Assembly (NCBI GenBank): GCA_964019695.1
Contig: CAXHUL010000525.1
Span: 563,001 to 627,000, forward strand
Reading direction: 5' to 3'
Source: Loripinus fragilis
Taxonomy: Eukaryota > Mollusca > Bivalvia > Lucinida > Lucinidae
Length of the DNA: 64,000 bases
Part shown: positions 1-9,327 of the stretch, one piece after another
How positions within the stretch are numbered: the first letter of the stretch is position 1
Layout: each line of letters starts with the position of its first letter
Notes under the pieces: model-generated
The model's database searches: none
The model's input: only the letters and a program-made list of their open reading frames with translations
What the model was told of the DNA's origin: nothing
Made by a program: the position numbers and the translations under genes

Positions 1-818
1 GTTCTCAGCTCCTGCTGTGGGCAGCAAGCCAATTTTTTTTCCAAAATGTTGACCTATAAAAGAGCTTACTCGGGTGTGAAAATTATCATTGTGCGCGCGC
101 GCCCCGGACCGCAATTATGATATTTCCTGTTTTCCCATAGGGCCCAAGGCAAATGGGGATAGCGGTTGTACGCGCTTTCTAAGGCTCTGATCGCTTTTAG
201 ATTTTGCACGCGGATAGGGCCAACAGAGGCGCAGGTATTGCCATGCGCACCCGCCCGCAACAATGTTTCGATACCGAGTTATCGGGGTGTGGAAGTCCGC
301 CGCCCCGAAGCTTTACGCGCTTCCGTCTCGCGAACTACTATTTTCATCATGCCCACACGGGCATCAGTTTGTAGTACGGGAGGCCGTCTACAAATGGTGA
401 AAATTTCAAAGCCTTCCGTCGGGAAATTAAAAAGTTATGAGCATTAGAAGATCTTCCCATTAGGCCCCATTAGGCCACAGTAGCCGACCGGGCCTAAAAC
501 TTGCGCGGGTCACTTTCACGGACGGGCTCGAAACTGGTGCCAGAAGTTAGCCCCCGACCAGTGCTTCATTGTGAGGCATTGCGTAAAATTTTCCGTCCCC
601 CGAGTGCCGAGCAATAGCCCCTGAAAGGGCTTTCGGCACAATTTTCACGCCCTTATTTGAGCCACTTGTAGCCGAAGGAATTTTGCGCAAATGACTGAGA
701 GGTGCTCCTGGGCACTGCTCATCACTTTGCAATAGGTTCCGGGGCTTTTCGCGAAGGTCGCGTTTTCTCAAACTTTGAGGGCATTAGTGGGTGGGGTGTG
801 AAAACCTCCAAATGCATG
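1..818 (+). repeat. Monomer 1
   Basis: 818 bp. Consensus except G810A*. The same single variant marks monomers 6, 9 and 14. Confidence 0.97.
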
Positions 819-850
819 GTTCTCAGCTCCTGCTGTGGGCAGCAAGCCAA

Positions 851-858
851 TTTTTTTT
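851..858 (+). repeat. T8 homopolymer tract (m33-40), shown in monomer 2
   Basis: A run of eight T lies 15 bp before the TATA-like motif. It is seven T in monomers 13, 18, 20, 24, 53, 54, 62, 69, 73 and 75, and is broken by a G in monomer 67. A T-run of this length could end RNA polymerase III transcription; that role is inference only. Confidence 0.9.
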
Positions 859-872
859 CCAAAATGTTGACC

Positions 873-880
873 TATAAAAG
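873..880 (+). promoter_or_regulatory. TATA-box-like motif (m55-62), shown in monomer 2
   Basis: TATAAAAG matches the eukaryotic TATA-box consensus exactly and occurs at the same place in essentially every monomer. The one change I saw is A61G in monomer 61. A start about 30 bp downstream would fall near m85-92, in TCATTGTGCG, which only partly fits an initiator. Whether it drives transcription is unknown; one 8-bp match in 818 bp could be chance. Confidence 0.4.
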
Positions 881-908
881 AGCTTACTCGGGTGTGAAAA
901 TTATCATT

Positions 909-920
909 GTGCGCGCGCGC
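909..920 (+). repeat. Alternating GT/GC tract with Z-DNA potential (m91-102), shown in monomer 2
   Basis: Twelve bases of strictly alternating purine and pyrimidine (GTGCGCGCGCGC) lie 28 bp after the TATA-like motif. This is one of the most variable spots in the monomer: substitutions at m94, 96, 97, 98 and 99 recur in different copies, most of them CpG transitions, and monomer 40 has lost one GC dinucleotide. Confidence 0.75.
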
Positions 921-1124
921 CCCGGACCGCAATTATGATATTTCCTGTTTTCCCATAGGGCCCAAGGCAAATGGGGATAGCGGTTGTACGCGCTTTCTAA
1001 GGCTCTGATCGCTTTTAGATTTTGCACGCGGATAGGGCCAACAGAGGCGCAGGTATTGCCATGCGCACCCGCCCGCAACAATGTTTCGATACCGAGTTAT
1101 CGGGGTGTGGAAGTCCGCCGCCCC

Positions 1125-1141
1125 GAAGCTTTACGCGCTTC
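1125..1141 (+). other. Short inverted repeat around the HindIII site (m307-323), shown in monomer 2
   Basis: GAAGC at m307-311 pairs with GCTTC at m319-323 across a 7-nt loop. It carries the HindIII site that is kept in nearly all monomers. Monomers 69, 73 and 75 share C320G, which breaks one pair. Confidence 0.55.
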
Positions 1142-1166
1142 CGTCTCGCGAACTACTATTTTCATC

Positions 1167-1182
1167 ATGCCCACACGGGCAT
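1167..1182 (+). other. Perfect 6-bp hairpin ATGCCC-ACAC-GGGCAT (m349-364), shown in monomer 2
   Basis: A 6-bp perfect stem with a 4-nt loop, conserved in almost all monomers. Monomers 28 and 36 (C358T), 15 (C356A) and 66 (A355G) have loop changes only. The right arm ends at the junction of the 337-bp partial duplication in monomer 4, whose copied segment starts at m364. Confidence 0.65.
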
Positions 1183-1264
1183 CAGTTTGTAGTACGGGAG
1201 GCCGTCTACAAATGGTGAAAATTTCAAAGCCTTCCGTCGGGAAATTAAAAAGTTATGAGCATTA

Positions 1265-1314
1265 GAAGATCTTCCCATTAGGCCCCATTAGGCCACAGTA
1301 GCCGACCGGGCCTA
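1265..1314 (+). other. Palindrome, 10-bp tandem repeat and TAGGCC/GGCCTA stem (m447-496), shown in monomer 2
   Basis: Three elements are packed together. GAAGATCTTC (m447-456) is a perfect 10-bp palindrome with a BglII site. CCCATTAGGC occurs twice in direct tandem at m456-465 and m466-475. TAGGCC (m471-476) can pair with GGCCTA (m491-496) over a 14-nt loop. The second CCCATTAGGC copy is a mutation hotspot: C466A (monomers 10, 15, 35), C468A (39), T471A (8), G473T (51). No function is known to me. Confidence 0.65.
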
Positions 1315-1352
1315 AAACTTGCGCGGGTCACTTTCACGGACGGGCTCGAAAC
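1299..1352 (+). promoter_or_regulatory. Weak RNA polymerase III A-box/B-box-like pair (m481-534), shown in monomer 2
   Basis: TAGCCGACCGG at m481-491 fits the A-box pattern TRGCNNARNGG with one mismatch. GCTCGAAAC at m526-534 fits the B-box pattern GWTCRANNC with one mismatch. The 34-nt gap between them is within the range of tRNA genes and SINEs. The B-box region can form a tRNA T-arm-like stem-loop with one G-G mismatch, but no acceptor or anticodon arm is present, so this is not a tRNA gene. Both motifs are short and chance matches are quite possible. Confidence 0.2.
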
Positions 1353-1421
1353 TGGTGCCAGAAGTTAGCCCCCGACCAGTGCTTCATTGTGAGGCATTGC
1401 GTAAAATTTTCCGTCCCCCGA

Positions 1422-1457
1422 GTGCCGAGCAATAGCCCCTGAAAGGGCTTTCGGCAC
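1422..1457 (+). other. Two-part conserved hairpin (m604-639), shown in monomer 2
   Basis: GTGCCGA (m604-610) pairs perfectly with TCGGCAC (m633-639), and inside it AGCCC (m616-620) pairs with GGGCT (m627-631) around the loop CTGAAA. The two stems are separated by an asymmetric bulge, GCAAT on one side and a single T on the other. It is the longest interrupted stem I see in the monomer. Most copies keep it intact; single changes in monomers 30 (G609A), 55 (C607T), 61 (G627A), 63 (C634G) and 29 (C618T) weaken it without compensation. Confidence 0.7.
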
Positions 1458-1499
1458 AATTTTCACGCCCTTATTTGAGCCACTTGTAGCCGAAGGAAT

Positions 1500-1509
1500 T
1501 TTGCGCAAA
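1500..1509 (+). other. Perfect palindrome TTTGCGCAAA (m682-691), shown in monomer 2
   Basis: A 10-bp perfect palindrome conserved in nearly all copies. Monomers 10 and 15 share C686T, a CpG transition, which breaks its centre. It lies just before the right breakpoint (m700) of the partial duplication in monomer 4. Confidence 0.65.
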
Positions 1510-1565
1510 TGACTGAGAGGTGCTCCTGGGCACTGCTCATCACTTTGCAATAGGTTCCGGGGCTT

Positions 1566-1573
1566 TTCGCGAA
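1566..1573 (+). other. Perfect palindrome TTCGCGAA (m748-755), shown in monomer 2
   Basis: An 8-bp palindrome containing an NruI site, followed at once by further CpGs. The region m750-762 collects many CpG transitions in different copies (C750T, C752T, G753A, C759T, G760A, C761T). Confidence 0.6.
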
Positions 1574-1604
1574 GGTCGCGTTTTCTCAAACTTTGAGGGC
1601 ATTA

Positions 1605-1618
1605 GTGGGTGGGGTGTG
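1605..1618 (+). promoter_or_regulatory. GT-box cluster GTGGGTGGGGTGTG (m787-800), shown in monomer 2
   Basis: This is the densest of three GGGTGTG occurrences per monomer; the others are at m72-78 and m285-291. On the minus strand they read CACACCC, resembling CACCC boxes bound by KLF/Sp-type zinc fingers in animals. Binding is inference only. Monomers 32 and 41 share T792G here, and monomer 30 has T799A. Confidence 0.25.
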
Positions 1619-1636
1619 AAAACCTCCGAATGCATG

Positions 1637-2454
1637 GTTCTCAGCTCCTGCTGTGGGCAGCAAGCCAATTTTTTTTCCAAAATGTTGACCTATAAAAGAG
1701 CTTACTCGGGTGTGAAAATTATCATTGTGCGCACGCGCCCCGGACCGCAATTATGATATTTCCTGTTTTCCCATAGGGCCCAAGGCAAATGGGGATAGCG
1801 GTTGTACGCGCTTTCTAAGGCTCTGATCGCTTTTAGATTTTGCACGCGGATAGGGCCAACAGAGGCGCAGGTATTGCCATGCGCACCCGCCCGCAACAAT
1901 GTTTCGATACCGAGTTATCGGGGTGTGGAAGTCCGCCGCCCCGAAGCTTTACGCGCTTCCGTCTCGCGAACTACTATTTTCATCATGCCCACACGGGCAT
2001 CAGTTTGTAGTACAGGAGGCCGTCTACAAATGGTGAAAATTTCAAAGCCTTCCGTCGGGAAATTAAAAAGTTATGAGCATTAGAAGATCTTCCCATTAGG
2101 CCCCATTAGGCCACAGTAGCCGACCGGGCCTAAAACTTGCGCGGGTCACTTTCACGGACGGGCTCGAAACTGGTGCCAGAAGTTAGCCCCCAACCAGTGC
2201 TTCATTGTGAGGCATTGCGTAAAATTTTCCGTCCCCCGAGTGCCGAGCAATAGCCCCTGAAAGGGCTTTCGGCACAATTTTCATGCCCTTATTTGAGCCA
2301 CTTGTAGCCGAAGGAATTTTGCGCAAATGACTGAGAGGTGCTCCTGGGCACTGCTCATCACTTTGCAATAGGTTCCGGGGCTTTTCGCGAAGGTCGCGTT
2401 TTCTCAAACTTTGAGGGCATTAGTGGGTGGGGTGTGAAAACCTCCGAATGCATG
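1637..2454 (+). repeat. Monomer 3
   Basis: 818 bp. G97A*, G378A*, G556A*, C648T*. All four are CpG transitions; monomer 5 carries the same set. Confidence 0.97.
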
Positions 2455-3609
2455 GTTCTCAGCTCCTGCTGTGGGCAGCAAGCCAATTTTTTTTCCAAAA
2501 TGTTGACCTATAAAAGAGCTTACTCGGGTGTGAAAATTATCATTGTGCGCACGCGCCCCGGACCGCAATTATGATATTTCCTGTTTTCCCATAGGGCCCA
2601 AGGCAAATGGGGATAGCTGTTGTACGCGCTTTCTAAGGCTCTGATCGCTTTTAGATTTTGCACGCGGATAGGGCCAACAGAGGCGCAGGTATTGCCATGC
2701 GCACCCGCCCGCAACAATGTTTCGATACCGAGTTATCGGGGTGTGGAAGTCCGCCGCCCCGAAGCTTTACGCGCTTCCGTCTCGCGAACTACTATTTTCA
2801 TCATGCCCACACGGGCATCAGTTTGTAGTACGGGAGGCCGTCTACAAATGGTGAAAATTTCAAAGCCTTCCGTCGGGAAATTAAAAAGTTATGAGCATTA
2901 GAAGATCTTCCCATTAGGCCCCATTAGGCCACAGTAGCCGACCGGGCCTAAAACTTGCGCGGGTCACTTTCACGGACGGGCTCGAAACTGGTGCCAGAAG
3001 TTAGCCCCCGACCAGTGCTTCATTGTGAGGCATTGCGTAAAATTTTCCGTCCCCCGAGTGCCGAGCAATAGCCCCTGAAAGGGCTTTCGGCACAATTTTC
3101 ACGCCCTTATTTGAGCCACTTGTAGCCGAAGGAATTTTGCGCAAATGACTGAGATCAGTTTGTAGTACGGGAGGCCGTCTACAAATGGTGAAAATTTCAA
3201 AGCCTTCCGTCGGGAAATTAAAAAGTTATGAGCATTAGAAGATCTTCCCATTAGGCCCCATTAGGCCACAGTAGCCGACCGGGCCTAAAACTTGCGCGGG
3301 TCACTTTCACGGACGGGCTCGAAACTGGTGCCAGAAGTTAGCCCCCGACCAGTGCTTCATTGTGAGGCATTGCGTAAAATTTTCCGTCCCCCGAGTGCCG
3401 AGCAATAGCCCCTGAAAGGGCTTTCGGCACAATTTTCACGCCCTTATTTGAGCCACTTGTAGCCGAAGGAATTTTGCGCAAATGACTGAGAGGTGCTCCT
3501 GGGCACTGCTCATCACTTTGCAATAGGTTCCGGGGCTTTTCGCGAAGGTCGCGTTTTCTCAAACTTTGAGGGCATTAGTGGGTGGGGTGTGAAAACCTCC
3601 GAATGCATG
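2455..3609 (+). repeat. Monomer 4, enlarged to 1155 bp
   Basis: m1-700 (2455-3154) is followed by m364-818 (3155-3609). G97A* and G164T lie in the first part. See the separate entry for the 337-bp duplication. Confidence 0.97.
3155..3491 (+). repeat. 337-bp partial tandem duplication inside monomer 4
   Basis: After GACTGAGA (m693-700, ending at 3154) the sequence jumps back to TCAGTTTG (m364 onwards) instead of continuing to m701. The segment 2818-3154 is thus repeated as 3155-3491, and the monomer then runs on normally. The junction has only 1 bp of microhomology (an A). It is the only break in the 818-bp register larger than 9 bp. Confidence 0.96.
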
Positions 3610-4427
3610 GTTCTCAGCTCCTGCTGTGGGCAGCAAGCCAATTTTTTTTCCAAAATGTTGACCTATAAAAGAGCTTACTCGGGTGTGAAAATTATCATTG
3701 TGCGCACGCGCCCCGGACCGCAATTATGATATTTCCTGTTTTCCCATAGGGCCCAAGGCAAATGGGGATAGCGGTTGTACGCGCTTTCTAAGGCTCTGAT
3801 CGCTTTTAGATTTTGCACGCGGATAGGGCCAACAGAGGCGCAGGTATTGCCATGCGCACCCGCCCGCAACAATGTTTCGATACCGAGTTATCGGGGTGTG
3901 GAAGTCCGCCGCCCCGAAGCTTTACGCGCTTCCGTCTCGCGAACTACTATTTTCATCATGCCCACACGGGCATCAGTTTGTAGTACAGGAGGCCGTCTAC
4001 AAATGGTGAAAATTTCAAAGCCTTCCGTCGGGAAATTAAAAAGTTATGAGCATTAGAAGATCTTCCCATTAGGCCCCATTAGGCCACAGTAGCCGACCGG
4101 GCCTAAAACTTGCGCGGGTCACTTTCACGGACGGGCTCGAAACTGGTGCCAGAAGTTAGCCCCCAACCAGTGCTTCATTGTGAGGCATTGCGTAAAATTT
4201 TCCGTCCCCCGAGTGCCGAGCAATAGCCCCTGAAAGGGCTTTCGGCACAATTTTCATGCCCTTATTTGAGCCACTTGTAGCCGAAGGAATTTTGCGCAAA
4301 TGACTGAGAGGTGCTCCTGGGCACTGCTCATCACTTTGCAATAGGTTCCGGGGCTTTTCGCGAAGGTCGCGTTTTCTCAAACTTTGAGGGCATTAGTGGG
4401 TGGGGTGTGAAAACCTCCGAATGCATG
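3610..4427 (+). repeat. Monomer 5
   Basis: 818 bp. G97A*, G378A*, G556A*, C648T*, the same set as monomer 3. Confidence 0.97.
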
Positions 4428-5245
4428 GTTCTCAGCTCCTGCTGTGGGCAGCAAGCCAATTTTTTTTCCAAAATGTTGACCTATAAAAGAGCTTACTCGG
4501 GTGTGAAAATTATCATTGTGCGCGCGCGCCCCGGACCGCAATTATGATATTTCCTGTTTTCCCATAGGGCCCAAGGCAAATGGGGATAGCGGTTGTACGC
4601 GCTTTCTAAGGCTCTGATCGCTTTTAGATTTTGCACGCGGATAGGGCCAACAGAGGCGCAGGTATTGCCATGCGCACCCGCCCGCAACAATGTTTCGATA
4701 CCGAGTTATCGGGGTGTGGAAGTCCGCCGCCCCGAAGCTTTACGCGCTTCCGTCTCGCGAACTACTATTTTCATCATGCCCACACGGGCATCAGTTTGTA
4801 GTACGGGAGGCCGTCTACAAATGGTGAAAATTTCAAAGCCTTCCGTCGGGAAATTAAAAAGTTATGAGCATTAGAAGATCTTCCCATTAGGCCCCATTAG
4901 GCCACAGTAGCCGACCGGGCCTAAAACTTGCGCGGGTCACTTTCACGGACGGGCTCGAAACTGGTGCCAGAAGTTAGCCCCCGACCAGTGCTTCATTGTG
5001 AGGCATTGCGTAAAATTTTCCGTCCCCCGAGTGCCGAGCAATAGCCCCTGAAAGGGCTTTCGGCACAATTTTCACGCCCTTATTTGAGCCACTTGTAGCC
5101 GAAGGAATTTTGCGCAAATGACTGAGAGGTGCTCCTGGGCACTGCTCATCACTTTGCAATAGGTTCCGGGGCTTTTCGCGAAGGTCGCGTTTTCTCAAAC
5201 TTTGAGGGCATTAGTGGGTGGGGTGTGAAAACCTCCAAATGCATG
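4428..5245 (+). repeat. Monomer 6
   Basis: 818 bp. Only G810A*, as in monomer 1. Confidence 0.97.
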
Positions 5246-6063
5246 GTTCTCAGCTCCTGCTGTGGGCAGCAAGCCAATTTTTTTTCCAAAATGTTGACCT
5301 ATAAAAGAGCTTACTCGGGTGTGAAAATTATCATTGTGCGCGCGCGCCCCGGACCGCAATTATGATATTTCCTGTTTTCCCATAGGGCCCAAGGCAAATG
5401 GGGATAGCGGTTGTACGCGCTTTCTAAGGCTCTGATCGCTTTTAGATTTTGCACGCGGATAGGGCCAACAGAGGCGCAGGTATTGCCATGCGCACCCGCC
5501 CGCAACAATGTTTCGATACCGAGTTATCGGGGTGTGGAAGTCCGCCGCCCCGAAGCTTTACGCGCTTCCGTCTCGCGAACTACTATTTTCATCATGCCCA
5601 CACGGGCATCAGTTTGTAGTACGGGAGGCCGTCTACAAATGGTGAAAATTTCAAAGCCTTCCGTCGGGAAATTAAAAAGTTATGAGCATTAGAAGATCTT
5701 CCCATTAGGCCCCATTAGGCCACAGTAGCCGACCGGGCCTAAAACTTGCGCGGGTCACTTTCACGGACGGGCTCGAAACTGGTGCCAGAAGTTAGCCCCC
5801 GACCAGTGCTTCATTGTGAGGCATTGCGTAAAATTTTCCGTCCCCCGAGTGCCGAGCAATAGCCCCTGAAAGGGCTTTCGGCACAATTTTCACGCCCTTA
5901 TTTGAGCCACTTGTAGCCGAAGGAATTTTGCGCAAATGACTGAGAGGTGCTCCTGGGCACTGCTCATCACTTTGCAATAGGTTCCGGGGCTTTTCGCGAA
6001 GGTCGCGTTTTCTCAAACTTTGAGGGCATTAGTGGGTGGGGTGTGAAAACCTCCGAATGCATG
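5246..6063 (+). repeat. Monomer 7
   Basis: 818 bp, consensus like monomer 2. Confidence 0.97.
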
Positions 6064-6882
6064 GTTCTCAGCTCCTGCTGTGGGCAGCAAGCCAATTTTT
6101 TTTCCAAAATGTTGACCTATAAAAGAGCTTACTCGGGTGTGAAAATTATCATTGTGCGCGCGCGCCCCGGACCGCAATTATGATATTTCCTGTTTTCCCA
6201 TAGGGCCCAAGGCAAATGGGGATAGCGGTTGTACGCGCTTTCTAAGGCTCTGATCGCTTTTAGATTTTGCACGCGGATAGGGCCAACAGAGGCGCAGGTA
6301 TTGCCATGCGCACCCGCCCGCAACAATGTTTCGATACCGAGTTATCGGGGTGTGGAAGTCCGCCGCCCCGAAGCTTTACGCGCTTTCGTCTCGCGAACTA
6401 ATATTTTCATCATGCCCACACGGGCATCAGTTTGTAGTACGGGAGGCCGTCTACAAATGGTGAAAATTTCAAAGCCTTCCGTCGGGAAATTAAAAAGTTA
6501 TGAGCATTAGAAGATCTTCCCATTAGGCCCCATAAGGCCACAGTAGCCGACCGGGCCTAAAACTTGCGCGGGTCACTTTCACGGACGGGCTCGAAACTGG
6601 TGCCAGAAGTTAGCCCCCGACCAGTGCTTCATTGTGAGGCATTGCGTAAAATTTTCCGTCCCCCGAGTGCCGAGCAATAGCCCCTGAAAGGGCTTTCGGC
6701 ACAATTTTCACGCCCTTATTTGAGCCACTTGTAGCCGAAGGAATTTTGCGCAAATGACTGAGAGGTGCTCCTGGGCACTGCTCATCACTTTGCAATAGGT
6801 TCCGGGGCTTTTCGCGAAGGTCGCGTTTTCTCAAACTTTGAGGGCATTAGTGGGTGGGGTGTGAAAAACCTCCGAATGCATG
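6064..6882 (+). repeat. Monomer 8
   Basis: 819 bp. C323T, C338A, T471A and an extra A in the A-run near m804. First monomer of the five-monomer block; its partner is monomer 13. Confidence 0.97.
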
Positions 6883-7700
6883 GTTCTCAGCTCCTGCTGT
6901 GGGCAGCAAGCCAATTTTTTTTCCAAAATGTTGACCTATAAAAGAGCTTACTCGGGTGTGAAAATTATCATTGTGCGCGCGCGCCCCGGACCGCAATTAT
7001 GATATTTCCTGTTTTCCCATAGGGCCCAAGGCAAATGGGGATAGCGGTTGTACGCGCTTTCTAAGGCTCTGATCGCTTTTAGATTTTGCACGCGGATAGG
7101 GCCAACAGAGGCGCAGGTATTGCCATGCGCACCCGCCCGCAACAATGTTTCGATACCGAGTTATCGGGGTGTGGAAGTCCGCCGCCCCGAAGCTTTACGC
7201 GCTTCCGTCTCGCGAACTACTATTTTCATCATGCCCACACGGGCATCAGTTTGTAGTACGGGAGGCCGTCTACAAATGGTGAAAATTTCAAAGCCTTCCG
7301 TCGGGAAATTAAAAAGTTATGAGCATTAGAAGATCTTCCCATTAGGCCCCATTAGGCCACAGTAGCCGACCGGGCCTAAAACTTGCGCGGGTCACTTTCA
7401 CGGACGGGCTCGAAACTGGTGCCAGAAGTTAGCCCCCGACCAGTGCTTCATTGTGAGGCATTGCGTAAAATTTTCCGTCCCCCGAGTGCCGAGCAATAGC
7501 CCCTGAAAGGGCTTTCGGCACAATTTTCACGCCCTTATTTGAGCCACTTGTAGCCGAAGGAATTTTGCGCAAATGACTGAGAGGTGCTCCTGGGCACTGC
7601 TCATCACTTTGCAATAGGTTCCGGGGCTTTTCGCGAAGGTCGCGTTTTCTCAAACTTTGAGGGCATTAGTGGGTGGGGTGTGAAAACCTCCAAATGCATG
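6883..7700 (+). repeat. Monomer 9
   Basis: 818 bp. G810A* only. Partner of monomer 14. Confidence 0.97.
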
Positions 7701-8518
7701 GTTCTCAGCTCCTGCTGTGGGCAGCAAGCCAATTTTTTTTCCAAAATGTTGACCTATAAAAGAGCTTACTCGGGTGTGAAAATTATCATTGTGCGCGCGC
7801 GCCCCGGACCGCAATTATGATATTTCCTGTTTTCCCATAGGGCCCAAGGCAAATGGGGATAGCGGTTGTACGCGCTTTCTAAGGCTCTGATCGCTTTTAG
7901 ATTTTGCACGCGGATAGGGCCAACAGAGGCGCAGGTATTGCCATGCGCACCCGCCCGCAACAATGTTTCGATACCGAGTTATCGGGGTGTGGAAGTCCGC
8001 CGCCCCGAAGCTTTACGCGCTTCCGTCTCGCGAACTACTATGTTCATCATGCCCACACGGGCATCAGTTTGTAGTACGGGAGGCCGTCTACTAATGGTGA
8101 AAATTTCAAAGCCTTCCGTCGGGAAATTAAAAAGTTATGAGCATTAGAAGATCTTCCCATTAGGCACCATTAGGCCACAGTAGCCGACCGGGCCTAAAAC
8201 TTGCGCGGGTCACTTTCACGGACGGGCTCGAAACTGGTGCCAGAAGTTAGCCCCCGACCAGTGCTTCATTGTGAGGCATTGTGTAAAATTTTCCGTCCCC
8301 CAAGTGCCGAGCAATAGCCCCTGAAAGGGCTTTCGGCACAATTTTCACGCCCTTATTTGAGCCACTTGTAGCCGAGGGAATTTTGTGCAAATGACTGAGA
8401 GGTGCTCCTGGGCACTGCTCATCACTTTGCAATAGGTTCCGGGGCTTTTCGCGAAGGTCGCGTTTTCTCAAACTTTGAGGGCATTAGTGGGTGGGGTGTG
8501 AAAACCTCCGAATGCATG
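7701..8518 (+). repeat. Monomer 10
   Basis: 818 bp. T342G, A392T, C466A, C582T*, G602A*, A676G, C686T*. Partner of monomer 15. Confidence 0.97.
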
Positions 8519-9327
8519 GTTCTCAGCTCCTGCTGTGGGCAGCAAGCCAATTTTTTTTCCAAAATGTTGACCTATAAAAGAGCTTACTCGGGTGTGAAAA
8601 TTATCATTGTGCGCGCGCGCCCCGGACCGCAATTATGATATTTCCTGTTTTCCCATAGGGCCCAAGGCAAATGGGGATAGCGGTTGTATGCGCTTTCTAA
8701 GGCTCTGATCGCTTTTAGATTTTGCACGCGGATAGGGCCAACAGAGGCGCAGGTATTGCCATGCGCACCCGCCCGCAACAATGTTTCGATACCGAGTTAT
8801 CGGGGTGTGGAAGTCCGCCGCCCCGAAGCTTTACGCGCTTCCGTCTCGCGAACTACTATTTTCATCATGCCCACACGGGCATCAGTTTGTAGTACGGGAG
8901 GCCGTCTACAAATGGTGAAAATTTCAAAGCCTTCCGTCGGGAAATTAAAAAGTTATGAGCATTAGAAGATCTTCCCATTAGGCCCCATTAGGCCACAGTA
9001 GCCAACCGGGCCTAAAACTTGCACGGGTCACTTTCACGGATGGGCTCGAAACTGGTGCCAGAAGTTAGCCCCCTTCATTGTGAGGCATTGCGTAAAATTT
9101 TCCGTCCCCCGAGTGCCGAGCAATAGCCCCTGAAAGGGCTTTCGGCACAATTTTCATGCCCTTATTTGAGCCACTTGTAGCCGAAGGAATTTTGCGCAAA
9201 TGACTGAGAGGTGCTCCTGGGCACTGCTCATCACTTTGCAATAGGTTCCGGGGCTTTTCGCGAAGGTCGTGTTTTCTCAAACTTTGAGGGCATTAGTGGG
9301 TGGGGTGTGAAAACCTCCGAATGCATG
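8519..9327 (+). repeat. Monomer 11, with 9-bp deletion
   Basis: 809 bp. Lacks m556-564 (GACCAGTGC, placement ambiguous by one C). C171T*, G486A*, G505A*, C523T*, C648T*, C761T*. Partner of monomer 16. Confidence 0.97.

Larger units (their letters stand above)
819..1636 (+). repeat. Monomer 2 (consensus copy)
   Basis: 818 bp with no departure from the consensus that I could find. It is used here as the reference copy for the sub-monomer elements. Confidence 0.97.
1182..4427 (+). repeat. 1973-bp offset duplication (two monomers plus 337 bp)
   Basis: Monomer 5 (3610-4427) carries exactly the four variants of monomer 3 (1637-2454): G97A, G378A, G556A and C648T. The offset is 1973, which equals 2 x 818 + 337, so the aligned span is about 1182-2454 against 3155-4427. 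The simplest reading is one out-of-register exchange at 3154/3155 that copied about two monomers and created the 337-bp excess. Similarity ends in the following monomer: monomer 6 lacks the G97A and G164T of monomer 4. Confidence 0.8.

Noticed and set aside
365..395. Resemblance to the 3' part of 5S rRNA (TAGTAC followed by GGGAGGCCGTCT)
   Set aside because: The 5' half, the A-box and most of the C-box context of 5S rRNA are missing. The match is short and interrupted.
411..426. CENP-B box around TTCCGTCGGGAA
   Set aside because: The required spacing of TTCG, A and CGGG in the CENP-B box consensus is not met.
166..447. 93-residue plus-strand open frame repeated in most monomers
   Set aside because: It starts with TTG, not ATG. 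It is stopped or shifted in monomers 28, 36, 46, 48, 51 and 70, overlaps minus-strand frames of similar length, and shows no recognisable domain. Its recurrence only reflects the DNA repeat.
520..545. tRNA gene suggested by GGGCTCGAAAC and the T-arm-like fold
   Set aside because: No acceptor stem, D-arm or anticodon arm can be drawn around it, and the T-stem has a G-G mismatch.
534..551. Retrotransposon primer-binding site suggested by TGGTGCCAGAAG
   Set aside because: No terminal repeats, polypurine tract or reverse transcriptase are nearby, and TGG-starting words are common.
660..685. Spliced-leader RNA gene on the minus strand (GGCTAC then TGGCTCAA resembling the dinoflagellate leader)
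   Set aside because: Only about 8 bases match in a row, and no splice-donor or Sm-site arrangement follows. snRNA genes U1, U2, U4, U5 and U6 were also looked for by eye without success.
547..771. 74-residue minus-strand open frame, and the 65-residue one at 66-263
   Set aside because: Both start with TTG, overlap plus-strand frames and have no recognisable domain. The substitutions show the CpG pattern of the DNA, not a codon pattern.
702..938. 78-residue plus-strand open frame spanning the monomer boundary
   Set aside because: It starts with GTG, is shifted wherever the T8 tract is T7, and runs through the TATA and GC tracts. No domain or coding signature is seen.
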